Positions 1 to 7,958 of a DNA stretch of 64,000 nucleotides are shown piece by piece; position 1 is the stretch's first letter; the number at the start of each line of letters is the position of its first letter. The translations under genes and the position numbers were made by a program. The notes below the pieces were generated by a model that saw nothing but the letters and a program-made list of their open reading frames with translations, was not told the origin of the DNA and ran no database searches. Location: NCBI RefSeq assembly GCF_001486505.1, contig NZ_LN909066.1:600452-664451 (forward strand), given 5' to 3'. The DNA comes from Paenibacillus rubinfantis. GTDB taxonomy: Bacteria; Bacillota; Bacilli; Paenibacillales; Paenibacillaceae.

Positions 1-1
1 C

Positions 2-331
2 TTGGCGCTGACGCCGGACCACCTGACCGGCCTGAAAGTCCCGCGCGCCGGGCTGCACCTCGGCGACGTCCGCAAAGGCCGGTTCGAACCCGCCCATGCG
101 CTGGCTATGGCGCTCAGCGCAGCCGAAGCCGCCCCGCGTCTGTGGACGCTGGGCGAGGATTCGCCTCTCGCCGCCGCTTACCTGCGCGGCGAGACGCTGG
201 AGGTGCCCGCCGACTTGCGCGGCTGGCACCTGGTGACCCTCGTCTGCGGCGAGGGTCAGTACCCGCTTGGCTGGGGCAAAGCCAGCGGCGGACAGCTGAA
301 AAACCACCTGCCCAAAGGCCTGCGGCATTAA
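2..331 (+). CDS. RsmF-like rRNA (cytosine-C5) methyltransferase, C-terminal fragment
   Basis: Only the last 109 residues are inside the window; the gene begins upstream. The visible part carries the C-terminal RNA-binding region of NOL1/NOP2/Sun-type 16S rRNA methyltransferases. It ends in a block (PLGWGKASGGQLKNHLPKG) that matches the end of the complete RsmF-like gene at 4962-6512 (SLGWGKWQDGLLKNEYPAG). The SAM-binding domain and catalytic cysteines are not visible, so activity cannot be judged. It may be a second paralogue in the same genome. Confidence 0.75.
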   Translation: MALTPDHLTGLKVPRAGLHLGDVRKGRFEPAHALAMALSAAEAAPRLWTLGEDSPLAAAYLRGETLEVPADLRGWHLVTLVCGEGQYPLGWGKASGGQLKNHLPKGLRH

Positions 332-449
332 TATCCCGCCCAATCTGCCAAATTTGGACATTCGTCCAGTCCGCGCCCTCCCAAGCGGCATACAATACAC
401 TATCTCGTGATCAACGGGAAACCTATCCTGACGCAAGGGAGGAATAACA

Positions 450-545
450 ATGGGTGAAATCTACGGAGGAGGCTTCACTTCGACGGGAGCTATTTTGGTG
501 CTGTTCATCTTGCTCGTTATCGTTTCCCGTACCCTTCTGGTTTAA
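450..545 (+). CDS. YjcZ-family small sporulation-type membrane protein
   Basis: A 31-residue protein with a Gly-rich N-terminus (MGEIYGGGFTS) followed by a single hydrophobic helix of about 16 residues (AILVLFILLVIVSR). This is the typical YjcZ layout. A strong ribosome binding site (AGGGAGGA) lies 6 to 8 bases upstream of the ATG, and a hairpin terminator follows. A very similar protein is encoded at 26987-27088. Members of this family are associated with spores or spore membranes in Bacillales; the exact role is unknown. Confidence 0.8.
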   Translation: MGEIYGGGFTSTGAILVLFILLVIVSRTLLV

Positions 546-566
546 TGTCATAACAGGCCTGCAGTA

Positions 567-606
567 AGCGGCTGGGATCCCCTGCGGATTCCGCCGCTCT
601 TTTTTA
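567..606 (+). terminator. Intrinsic terminator after the YjcZ-type gene
   Basis: Arms AGCGGC (567-572) and GCCGCT (593-598) are followed by a run of T (601-605). It separates the micro-protein gene from the regulator downstream. Confidence 0.6.
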
Positions 607-614
607 TGTCACCC

Positions 615-644
615 TTGACAGGGAAAACCGATTCATGGAATAAT
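615..644 (+). promoter_or_regulatory. Sigma-A type promoter of the ArsR/DUF2087 regulator
   Basis: TTGACA (615-620), an 18-base spacer, then AATAAT (639-644). It lies 45 bases upstream of the regulator start at 689. Confidence 0.6.
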
Positions 645-651
645 ACGATCA

Positions 652-677
652 ACTAATTAAACAATTATCGAATTAGT
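652..677 (+). promoter_or_regulatory. Inverted repeat, candidate autoregulatory operator
   Basis: ACTAATT (652-658) and AATTAGT (671-677) form perfect 7-base arms between the promoter and the start codon. The half-site AATTAG recurs in front of the neighbouring exporter gene (1345 and 1361), so the regulator may bind both. Binding is inferred. Confidence 0.45.
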
Positions 678-688
678 GAGGGATAAAT

Positions 689-1273
689 ATGCAGTTGGAT
701 CGGTTGGTCAATTTTCATAAAGCGGTAGGCGATGTGACCCGCATCCGCATCATCGCATTGCTACAGAACGGCCCTTTGCACGGCCAGGCGCTCGCCGGGA
801 AACTTGGCGTTACGCCGCCGACAATTACGCATCATATGACCAAGCTAAGGGAAGCCGATTTGGTATATGAACGCCGCGATAAGAATACGATTTATTTTTA
901 TCTGAACGAAAAAAGCCTCACCCTCCAAGCCCAAGCGATCCTGAAAATCGGCAAAGCGCTCCCGGAGGCTGAGGACAAACACGAGGAAGCGGCACGTAAA
1001 GCTGCGATTCAAGATAACTTCTTCTACAGGGACGGCACCCTAAAGCATCTGCCTGCCCAACGCAAGAAGAAGCTGATCGTGCTTGAACGCTTGATCAAAG
1101 GCCTGGAGCCGCACCGCAAGTATACGGAGAAAGAAATCAACGAATACATTCGGAACTTCCACGAAGATTACGCTACGATCCGCCGCGAGTTTATCATGAA
1201 CCATTTTATGTACCGGGAAAATGATATCTACGAGCTGAATCCGCCGGAGCTCTGGGGCAAGAGCTCCTCCTGA
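689..1273 (+). CDS. ArsR-type winged-helix regulator with DUF2087 domain
   Basis: A 194-residue protein. Residues about 8-75 form an ArsR-like winged helix: DVTRIRIIALL, then GKLGVTPPTITHHMTKLREADLV as the recognition region, then the wing. Residues about 110-190 match DUF2087 (KKKLIVLERLI, EKEINEYIRNFHEDYATIRREFI), a domain usually fused to such regulators. No Cys metal site is visible, so the ligand is not evidently a metal. The downstream gene on the same strand is an MFS exporter, suggesting local control of efflux. The start has a GAGGG ribosome binding site. Confidence 0.85.
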   Translation: MQLDRLVNFHKAVGDVTRIRIIALLQNGPLHGQALAGKLGVTPPTITHHMTKLREADLVYERRDKNTIYFYLNEKSLTLQAQAILKIGKALPEAEDKHEEAARKAAIQDNFFYRDGTLKHLPAQRKKKLIVLERLIKGLEPHRKYTEKEINEYIRNFHEDYATIRREFIMNHFMYRENDIYELNPPELWGKSSS

Positions 1274-1297
1274 TCGGACCTTAGCCTAATCCCGCTA

Positions 1298-1336
1298 AGC
1301 AACGAGGCCTCATGCTTGCCTGGTTGCTCTTTTTTC
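1298..1336 (+). terminator. Intrinsic terminator between regulator and exporter
   Basis: Arms AGCAAC (1298-1303) plus AGGC pair with GCCT plus GTTGCT (1323-1328), followed by a T run. It suggests that the exporter is transcribed from its own promoter. Confidence 0.65.
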
Positions 1337-1344
1337 ACCCATCA

Positions 1345-1366
1345 AATTAGATGTTTGTTTAATTAG
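1345..1366 (+). promoter_or_regulatory. Direct repeat of AATTAG in the exporter promoter region
   Basis: AATTAG occurs at 1345-1350 and again at 1361-1366, 16 bases apart, about 45-65 bases before the exporter start. The same hexamer forms part of the inverted repeat at 652-677. Candidate operator of the upstream regulator. Confidence 0.4.
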
Positions 1367-1409
1367 ATAGATATGTTATTTCTTTTATGATAAGGAGTTG
1401 TCTACAGAG

Positions 1410-2690
1410 ATGAATTCCCTGCAGGTTTTGCGCCAGGAACGTTCTTACCGCCGTCTGTTTGCCGCCGGGCTGGTCAACGGCATCGGTGACCGTTTTAGCC
1501 AAGTTGCCGTTCTCGGCTTGCTTTTGTCGCTAACTGGCTCGGGCCTGGCCATCGGCATCACCTTTGCAGTCCGCCTATTTCCGTACTTCGTCTTCGGGCC
1601 GCTGGGCGGGCTGCTCGCCGACCGCTTTTCCAAAAAAACGATCATGCTCATCACCGACGCCGTTCGGCTGTTCTTTGCGTTAACGCCGCTCCTGGTTCGC
1701 GATTCCGGCGACGTCTGGATCATCTATGTGAGCGCGTTTGCCTTGTCCGCTGGGGAAGCCATCTACGCCCCGTCCCGTATGTCGCTGATTCCCCGGCTCG
1801 TCCACCGGAAAAACCTGCTCACGGTGAACAGCCTGGAACAGGCGATGGTTGGCTTCGTGCTGATCGGCGGCTCTGTTACAGGCGGTATCCTTGCCGCCGC
1901 TGTGGGCGGGCAGGTGTCCTTCGTGCTTAACGCCTTATCCTTCCTGGTGTCCGGCGTGCTGCTCCTTCGGCTAGATCTCGCCGGACGACCGGCAGATGCC
2001 GAGGGGACAGCCGTTGAGTTGACACCAACGCAAACACCGTCACCGGCGCGCGCGCTCCGCCAAACCAGCGTACTCCGCCAACTGATCACCCAATCCTTCT
2101 TTCTGCAGATCATGCTGATCGTCTTCGCCGTTTGGCCGATTGGGGATGGAATCTTTAACGTGCTGATCAGCGTCTACGCCGCCGAAGTGTTCCATATGGG
2201 TGATATCGGAATCGGGCTGCTATATGGGGCGCTGGGGGCCGGGATGCTGATCGGTTCGGGTCTCGCCGGCAAAATGGCCCGTCATATGCGGACAGCTGCC
2301 GTCCTTGCCCTGGGGCTCGAAGGGATCTTTCAAGTGCTCAGCAGCCAATCGCCTTCGTTCCTCCTGCTCGTGTTGCTGCTGGCCGTATCCGCAGTCATCA
2401 CCAGCGTCGGCAACGCCTGCAACGAAACGGTCCTAATGCAACTGATTCCAGACGAATGGCGGGGCCGGTTCTTCGGCGGCCTCACCACCTTGCAAAATAC
2501 CGTGATGGGCGTCGCCATGCTCGTTTCCGGGTTTCTGTTGGAAGCCGTGACGCCCAGAACCTTGGGGCTTGCCGGCGGAACATTCCTTGCCCTGCTAGGC
2601 TTTGCCCTTAGCCTTACCTGGCTGCTGCACCGCGTAAAGGCTGTCCGCTCTCAGACCCCCGCCGAGCCGTCCCGCATCACGTTGGACTGA
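1410..2690 (+). CDS. MFS transporter (drug or metabolite exporter)
   Basis: About 426 residues with roughly 12 hydrophobic segments. The loop 2-3 motif reads GGLLADRFSKK, as in MFS_3/EntS-like exporters. A TTG at 1398 would abut the AAGGAG ribosome binding site (1392-1397) with no spacing, so the ATG at 1410, 12 bases from it, is preferred. It follows the ArsR/DUF2087 regulator. The substrate cannot be read from sequence. Confidence 0.8.
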   Translation: MNSLQVLRQERSYRRLFAAGLVNGIGDRFSQVAVLGLLLSLTGSGLAIGITFAVRLFPYFVFGPLGGLLADRFSKKTIMLITDAVRLFFALTPLLVRDSGDVWIIYVSAFALSAGEAIYAPSRMSLIPRLVHRKNLLTVNSLEQAMVGFVLIGGSVTGGILAAAVGGQVSFVLNALSFLVSGVLLLRLDLAGRPADAEGTAVELTPTQTPSPARALRQTSVLRQLITQSFFLQIMLIVFAVWPIGDGIFNVLISVYAAEVFHMGDIGIGLLYGALGAGMLIGSGLAGKMARHMRTAAVLALGLEGIFQVLSSQSPSFLLLVLLLAVSAVITSVGNACNETVLMQLIPDEWRGRFFGGLTTLQNTVMGVAMLVSGFLLEAVTPRTLGLAGGTFLALLGFALSLTWLLHRVKAVRSQTPAEPSRITLD

Positions 2691-2710
2691 CTCTTTTTAA
2701 GACAGCAAAA

Positions 2711-2745
2711 AAGCCGAGCCCCTTTTTAGGGTTCGGCTTATTGGG
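2711..2745. terminator. Bidirectional intrinsic terminator
   Basis: AAGCCGAGCCC (2711-2721) pairs with GGGTTCGGCTT (2729-2739), with A and T runs on the two sides. It lies between the convergent exporter and HAD phosphatase genes. Confidence 0.75.
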
Positions 2746-2755
2746 CTTTTATCTC

Positions 2756-3568
2756 TTAACGGAGCTGCGATTCCAAAACGTATTTTTCTAAGGCAAGCTT
2801 TACGCCTTCCTCGTTATTCGTGGCCGTCACAGCATTAGCTGCCGCTTTCACCTCAAGCGGGGAATTGTCCATCGCGACACCTAACCCCGCATAGGTAAGC
2901 ATCGTTAAGTCGTTATAATAATTCCCGATCGCCATCACGTTTTCGGCCGGGATTCCGCGCTTTTCGGCCAGCTTCTGCAAGGCCGCCCCTTTCGACGCCT
3001 CTTTATGCATCAAATCGATGAAAAAATCACCGCTGCGCAGCATATTAAACTCCTGCGTCCACTGGCTCCAATCTGCATACACGCGATCCAGCTGGTCCAT
3101 TTCGCCGGCGGCGGTAAACTTAACAATCGGCTTGCTAAAATCCGCCCAGCCCGGCATATCCTCCGGCTCCATCAGGAATTGGTGGTACATGTCCAGCGCC
3201 TCCTTGGTGAGCCCTGCCGCATTTTCCACATACAGCGCAAACGTCGTATTCACGTCAAAATGGACGTTGTTCTTCCGGCAATATTCCATATACGGCTCCA
3301 ATCCGTGCGGATTTAATGCGAACTCATGAACGATTTCCTCCGTTCGCACGTCCACCGTCGCCGCTCCGTTATGACAAATGACGTAGCCTTCCAGTCCAAG
3401 CTCCCGCATATAAGGAATCGAGCTCCGCGGCGCGCGGCCCGTGCACAACACGAACTCCGTGCCTTGCTCCGCGATGGCCCGGATCGTTTCGATCGTTCCC
3501 GGCGTCAGCACGTGGTCATCCGTGAGTAGCGTGCCGTCTACATCTAAAGCGATCAGTTTGTATTTCAT
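2756..3568 (-). CDS. HAD-superfamily phosphatase, Cof type
   Basis: A 270-residue hydrolase. Motif I is ALDVDGTLL near residue 6 with the nucleophile Asp; motif II lies at LCTGR (about residue 41); the C-terminus has KGAALQKLAEKRGI and the metal-binding GNYYNDLTML. The C2 cap (about 80-190) is typical of Cof/YidA sugar-phosphate phosphatases. The start at 3568 was chosen for the GAAAGGAG site about 11 bases upstream; the longer upstream reading frame has no ribosome site and runs into the repeat region. Substrate unknown. Confidence 0.85.
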   Translation of the reverse strand: MKYKLIALDVDGTLLTDDHVLTPGTIETIRAIAEQGTEFVLCTGRAPRSSIPYMRELGLEGYVICHNGAATVDVRTEEIVHEFALNPHGLEPYMEYCRKNNVHFDVNTTFALYVENAAGLTKEALDMYHQFLMEPEDMPGWADFSKPIVKFTAAGEMDQLDRVYADWSQWTQEFNMLRSGDFFIDLMHKEASKGAALQKLAEKRGIPAENVMAIGNYYNDLTMLTYAGLGVAMDNSPLEVKAAANAVTATNNEEGVKLALEKYVLESQLR

Positions 3569-3605
3569 TTGTTGGTGTTCTCCTTTCTGTCTCAACCCTC
3601 CCCAT

Positions 3606-3628
3606 CCCTCCCTTACCGTAAGGGAGGG
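3606..3628. repeat. Perfect hairpin in the repeat-rich gap
   Basis: CCCTCCCTTA (3606-3615) and TAAGGGAGGG (3619-3628) form a 10-bp stem with a CCG loop. It lies upstream of the HAD gene and is followed by further GC-rich dyads. No poly-T follows on the plus side. Confidence 0.6.
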
Positions 3629-3687
3629 GGCCCGAGGGCCTGCTGCCCTCTGGTCTCCCGCAAAGGGGAGGAACGTGGGAGGCACAG

Positions 3688-4166
3688 AGGCGCTCCTGCA
3701 CACTCTCCCCTTTGGGGAATCGCTTAGGTTGGCTCGTGGAACGCTTTTCCCCCTTCGGGTACGTCTTACTTTAAGCGCTCCCGGGTCACCTGGAAACCGT
3801 GCTGCTCAACTCTGCTTCGGTCGGCGCACCCGGGCTGACCTCCGTGCTCTGAGCCGCTTGTCGCCCTTCGGGCACGCTCTACTTGAGGCGCTCCTGCCTG
3901 CCACTGACGAAAACTGCAACGTGAGGGCTCTTTTTCCTTCAACTCCGTGCCAGTAAGCGCTCTCCCTTTGGGATTCGCTCACTCTTGTGCGAACCGCTGG
4001 TTTGTTCTGGGCTACTACGTGCTTCTTGGCCTCATGCCTGCTAACCCAACGCTCTCCCTTCGGGATTTGCTCACTCTTGCACAAACCGCTGGCTTGTTCT
4101 GGGCTACTACGTGCTTCTTGGCCTCATGTCTGCTGACCCAACGCTCTCCCTTCGGGATTTGCTTAC
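3688..4166. repeat. Iterated hairpin repeats with a 92-bp tandem repeat
   Basis: The 612-bp gap between 3568 and 4181 holds no convincing gene. The motif CCCTTYGGG plus roughly NNCGCTYA recurs at about 3709, 3752, 3864, 3964, 4056 and 4148. Copies starting at 3958, 4050 and 4142 are near-identical with an exact 92-base period (two full units and a partial third). CCCTTCGGG is itself a small stem with a TTC loop. Short overlapping reading frames here are by-products of the repetition. Confidence 0.7.
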
Positions 4167-4180
4167 GGTAGAACAATGCG

Positions 4181-4960
4181 TTAATTACTACTTTTGACGA
4201 CACCTGGACTTTTGTACGTACGCAGCGACTCCAGTTCGGACTCGGTCAGCTCGCGGAAAGCGCCAAGCGGCAAGCTCTCGTCGAGGACGAGCGGGCCCAT
4301 CGACAGGCGCTTCAGGTAAGTGACCCGCGAGCCAACGGATTCGAACATCCGCTTGACCTGATGGAACTTCCCCTCCGAGATGGTCAGTTTGATCCGCGAG
4401 ATGCGGGTTCCATCTGCTTCGGCGCCGTGCTCCAGCACGTTCAGGCTGGCGGGTAAGGTGACGTAGCCGTCGTCCAGCTCAACGCCGTCCCGGAACCGGG
4501 CGGCTTCCTCGTCGCCGACATGGCCGAGGACAACGGCCTCGTACGTTTTGGGGACGTGCTTACGCGGGGATAGCAGATCATGCGCCAACTGGCCGTCGTT
4601 GGTCAACAGCAGCAGACCCTCCGTGTCTTTGTCCAGCCGTCCCACAGGGAACGGCGAGAACACTCGGAAATCGTCCGGGAGCAGATCCAAGACGGTTTTT
4701 TCCCGCGCATCCTCGGTGGCCGAAATGACGCCGGGTGGCTTATGCAACATCAAATATACGAACTCACGATAAAAGATCCGCTCCCCATCCAGCTCCACCA
4801 CATCGGCCACGGGATCGCATTGAAGGCCGCTGTCCTTGACAACCGTACCGTTTATCGCAACCTGGCCTTGTTTGACGTATTTTTTGATCTCCGATCGGGT
4901 CCCATACCCGAGATGACCCAGGATTTTATCTAAGCGTTGCGTTTTCTTGCCGGTGCTCAT
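4181..4960 (-). CDS. RsuA/RluB-family rRNA pseudouridine synthase
   Basis: 259 residues. An S4 RNA-binding domain occupies about residues 5-60 (QRLDKILGHLGYGTRSE...VAINGTVV). The catalytic domain includes VGRLDKDTEGLLLLTNDG with the catalytic Asp, and FHQVKRMFESVG near the C-terminus. It isomerises a uridine in rRNA (16S U516 or a 23S site; not distinguishable by eye). The ATG at 4960 has GGAGGTGG about 8 bases upstream, inside the end of the RsmF gene one base away, so the two rRNA-modification genes are probably co-translated. Confidence 0.9.
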   Translation of the reverse strand: MSTGKKTQRLDKILGHLGYGTRSEIKKYVKQGQVAINGTVVKDSGLQCDPVADVVELDGERIFYREFVYLMLHKPPGVISATEDAREKTVLDLLPDDFRVFSPFPVGRLDKDTEGLLLLTNDGQLAHDLLSPRKHVPKTYEAVVLGHVGDEEAARFRDGVELDDGYVTLPASLNVLEHGAEADGTRISRIKLTISEGKFHQVKRMFESVGSRVTYLKRLSMGPLVLDESLPLGAFRELTESELESLRTYKSPGVVKSSN

Positions 4961-4961
4961 G

Positions 4962-6512
4962 TTACGTCCACCTCCAGCCAGCGGGATATTCATTCTTCAA
5001 CAACCCATCCTGCCATTTCCCCCAGCCCAGCGAATAGCCGTCCACTGTGACCAATACGTATCCTTTCGGGTTTACGTCCTCCCGGCAGCGAATTCGCTCC
5101 GCTTCGACCTGCAGGGTTTCTCCTTTTAGATACCGGACCGCCTCGCCGTCCGAAGCGGCCAAATCCAAGACCCGAGCCGCCTCCACTGGAGACAACGCTG
5201 TCGCTAAAGGTTGTCCGGGCGTCAATCGCCCGTTCTTTACGGTCCCGACGTACCAACCGGGGCGCACGACCTTTAAGCCGTCCAGCCGCTCTTTAGCCAA
5301 CGGGGACAGGTAGACGTTGCCGCCAAATAGCAGCGGTTCCCCCGGCAGCTCCGCCGCCTGAAGCTGTTCCTGGGCAAAAACGCGCCAGCTCTCCAGGATC
5401 TCCTGCTCGTTTACGGCTTTCGGATCCCGTCCAGCGCCGGAGCGAGACCGCGATGTCTGATGACGGGCATCCCGTTTCCCGCGAGATCCCCCGTCCCTTT
5501 CCGTAGGGGAGTTATCCAAGACTTCGGCCAACTCCCAGGGCCGGGCCGTTCCTTCCCCCTGCCGCTCCAGCACGGCGAGAAAATGCCCCTCGCCCTCCAC
5601 CTTATGCGGCCATAGACGGCCGCAGCCAGCGGTTTGCGCCCCGACTTCCGGCGGATAGCTCCGGCCTTCCCCTCGCTCGGCCAACCACGTCAGCCACTCC
5701 GGCCGTCCGGGGGAGATGCAGGAATCGGGCTCCAGCGGTACCACCCGGAACTCCGGATGCTCCAATAGGAACTCGGCAATGCTCGCTTCATTCTCTTCCG
5801 GCGCAAACGTGCAAGTGGAGTACACAATTCTCCCGCCCGGCGCCAGCAAAGCCGCCGCCGATTTCAAGATCTCCCGCTGCATGCCGGCATATTTTTGCAC
5901 CCATTCCGGTTCCCAGAGCCGGGCCATATCCTCATCCTTCCGGAACATACCTTCGCCGGAGCAAGGTGCATCGATCAGGATTTTATCAAAAAAATACGGA
6001 AACGCCCGCGCGATCCGCTCCGGCGACTCCGCCAGCACGACTGCGTTGCGTACGCCGTAAAGCTCGATATTTTTGGCCAAAGCTTTGGTCCGCTCCACGT
6101 TAATATCGTTGGTTACCAGCATCCCGCTGCCCTGCAGCTTCGCCGCGATTTGCGTCGACTTCCCGCCCGGGGCCGCGCAGAGATCAAGTACCCGCTCCCC
6201 GGGGGTTACGTCCAGCAGCTCCACCGGCGCCATGGCGCTTGGCTCTTGGATGTAATACAACCCGGCATGATAATACGGGTGTTTGCCCGGTTTCACTTGG
6301 TCCTCGACGTAGTATCCCGTTGGGCACCAAGGAATCGGCCGCAATTCAAACGGCACGGCTTCCCTGAATGCAGCAGGATCGATTTTCAGCGTATTGACGC
6401 GAATTCCCGCAAACCGGGGATTGTCATAAGAAGCCACAAAAGCCGCATACTCCTCTTGTCCCAACAGCTCCTGCATACGCTCCAAAAAAACCTTTGGTGG
6501 TTGTACCGCCAT
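4962..6512 (-). CDS. rsmF: RsmF-like 16S rRNA m5C methyltransferase
   Basis: About 516 residues. The N-terminal region RVNTLKID and the SAM site VLDLCAAPGGKSTQIA precede the two catalytic cysteines in DAPCSGEGMFRK and YSTCTFAPEENE. A C-terminal RNA-binding (PUA/FAU-1 like) region ends at GWGKWQDGLLKNEYPAG. A low-complexity linker of about 40 residues (SPTERDGGSRGKRDARHQ...) joins the halves. The start at 6512 is preferred for the GGATGG-type site; an in-frame ATG at 6527 has no ribosome site. Function: methylates cytosine in 16S rRNA using SAM. Confidence 0.9.
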   Translation of the reverse strand: MAVQPPKVFLERMQELLGQEEYAAFVASYDNPRFAGIRVNTLKIDPAAFREAVPFELRPIPWCPTGYYVEDQVKPGKHPYYHAGLYYIQEPSAMAPVELLDVTPGERVLDLCAAPGGKSTQIAAKLQGSGMLVTNDINVERTKALAKNIELYGVRNAVVLAESPERIARAFPYFFDKILIDAPCSGEGMFRKDEDMARLWEPEWVQKYAGMQREILKSAAALLAPGGRIVYSTCTFAPEENEASIAEFLLEHPEFRVVPLEPDSCISPGRPEWLTWLAERGEGRSYPPEVGAQTAGCGRLWPHKVEGEGHFLAVLERQGEGTARPWELAEVLDNSPTERDGGSRGKRDARHQTSRSRSGAGRDPKAVNEQEILESWRVFAQEQLQAAELPGEPLLFGGNVYLSPLAKERLDGLKVVRPGWYVGTVKNGRLTPGQPLATALSPVEAARVLDLAASDGEAVRYLKGETLQVEAERIRCREDVNPKGYVLVTVDGYSLGWGKWQDGLLKNEYPAGWRWT

Positions 6513-6578
6513 GCCTGTCCCATCCATTCTTTTATTTCTGGTAGTATGATCGCTTCCGATCGCAACTTATCGCAAAAC

Positions 6579-6606
6579 GCCCGTCTCCCTGCACCGGGGG
6601 ACGGGC
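6579..6606 (-). terminator. GC-rich hairpin, weak terminator candidate
   Basis: GCCCGTCTCCC (6579-6589) pairs with GGGGGACGGGC (6596-6606). On the minus strand it follows the DUF309 gene and precedes a short GTTTTG tract, so termination would be weak. Confidence 0.4.
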
Positions 6607-6617
6607 CGATTTCAGCC

Positions 6618-7103
6618 TTACTGTTGGTTTTTTCGTAGCGCGAGCTTCTGCTCCCGTTCCTCATGCTTTTCTCCCCGTTGCGGCGTCCGCCGCTGCGGGA
6701 GATTTGGAGCCATCTGCTCCGAAGCCGCCTCTACCGTACGGATTAGCTCCGGATCCCGCAAACGGATCGTTAGATCGTAGTAAGCAAAAGCCTGCTCTTT
6801 CCCCTCCGCTATCGCACTCAGGTACTCTTCGGTTTCCCGGCGCAGCTTGCCAAGGTCAATTCCCAGAGTCTGCTCCGAATACGGTGACAAACGCTCCAAG
6901 GCCGAACGCAGCATTTTCCGCCCCCCGGACAAATTACCGCGCCGCGCATGGAACAAGCCAACGGCGATCTGCAGCAGTCCTTTATACAGCGGATCATGCC
7001 CTCGCGCCAGCCACAGCTCCTCTAGAACCTCGTGGCACTCGAAGTAGTCACGATCCCGATTGAAGTATACTAGATACGCCACAAACAGCGGCTCATAGCT
7101 CAT
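6618..7103 (-). CDS. DUF309 domain-containing protein
   Basis: 161 residues, mostly helical. The family signature is near the N-terminus: YFECHEVLEELWLARG followed by YKGLLQIAVGLFHARRGN. The invariant His-Glu and Trp suggest an enzymatic or metal site, but no reaction is known for the family. The C-terminal 30 residues are highly charged. It overlaps the end of relQ by 11 bases and has a GGAGGAG site 8 bases from the ATG, so it is translationally coupled to the alarmone synthetase. Confidence 0.85.
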   Translation of the reverse strand: MSYEPLFVAYLVYFNRDRDYFECHEVLEELWLARGHDPLYKGLLQIAVGLFHARRGNLSGGRKMLRSALERLSPYSEQTLGIDLGKLRRETEEYLSAIAEGKEQAFAYYDLTIRLRDPELIRTVEAASEQMAPNLPQRRTPQRGEKHEEREQKLALRKNQQ

Positions 7104-7908
7104 CCCCGGGCTCCTCCACTTTTTTATGCTGCTTGATGAGGTTTTTCACTTCGCCCATCAGCTGCTTTAACCCCTCGAAGTCCTTCGCCTCCCATAGCCG
7201 GTTAAACCGCTCCTGGGCTTCAATCGCTTCCGATACCAAGTGGTAAAAATAAAGCTGATGGATCGACGCAAGCACCGAGGATACGATATTGGAGTCATCC
7301 TCGAAGCTCTTCTGCGCGACCAGAATCTCCTGGCGAATGCTGGACATTTCGTTGTCGAGTACGAATGCGGCTTCAGCGGCTTTCTTGAGCCGGCCTCGCA
7401 TCTCTTCCGGCAGGCTTTCCCGGTATTTGTAATTCAGGGAATGCTCGATGGTCGCCCAAAAATTCATCGCCAGCGTGCGAATTTGAATTTCGGCCAGCAC
7501 TTGTTTTTGGCCAAGCGCCGTTTGTACAGGATATTCCACGATCATATGAAAGCTGCGATACCCGCTGTCTTTATAATTGGTAATATAGTCTTTCTCATAA
7601 AGGACTTTCAGATCCTTACGCATGCGGATATATTCCGCCACCCGGCGGATATCCTCCACGAATTGACACATAATCCGGATGCCGGCGATATCCTCAATCC
7701 CGGTCTCCAGATTCTCCAAAGATACGTTTAACCGTTTCGCCTTATCGAGGATGCTGGATATTTTCTTGACCCGTCCAGTCACGAATTCGATCGGTGCATA
7801 CTCTTCGCGTTTCTTCAGTTCGGAGCGCATCGTCTTAAATTTGACCTTTAGCTCCTCTACGGCTTGTTCATATGGAAGCAAAAATGTTCCCCAATCTCTA
7901 CTGTCCAT
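7093..7908 (-). CDS. relQ: Small alarmone synthetase (RelQ/YjbM type GTP pyrophosphokinase)
   Basis: 271 residues with a RelA/SpoT synthetase domain and no HD hydrolase, TGS or ACT domain. Visible motifs: GRVKKISSILDKAKR, DIAGIRIMC (metal site), YKDSGYRSFHMIVEYP and EIQIRTLAMNFWATIEHSLNYK. It transfers pyrophosphate from ATP to GTP or GDP, making (p)ppGpp. The C-terminal tail (SEAIEAQERFNRLWEAKDFEGLKQL) extends beyond typical RelQ. Start supported by GGAGG 8 bases upstream. Confidence 0.9.
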   Translation of the reverse strand: MDSRDWGTFLLPYEQAVEELKVKFKTMRSELKKREEYAPIEFVTGRVKKISSILDKAKRLNVSLENLETGIEDIAGIRIMCQFVEDIRRVAEYIRMRKDLKVLYEKDYITNYKDSGYRSFHMIVEYPVQTALGQKQVLAEIQIRTLAMNFWATIEHSLNYKYRESLPEEMRGRLKKAAEAAFVLDNEMSSIRQEILVAQKSFEDDSNIVSSVLASIHQLYFYHLVSEAIEAQERFNRLWEAKDFEGLKQLMGEVKNLIKQHKKVEEPGDEL

Positions 7909-7958
7909 CCTTATGCCTCCTGTCTTCAGTCCCCCGGCTTGGCTTTAAGCCGGCCCGC

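Noticed and set aside
3441..4171. Several overlapping frames of 60-170 residues in the 3.5-4.2 kb gap
   Set aside because: They share repeated segments because of the 92-bp tandem repeat, have no ribosome sites and no recognisable domains.
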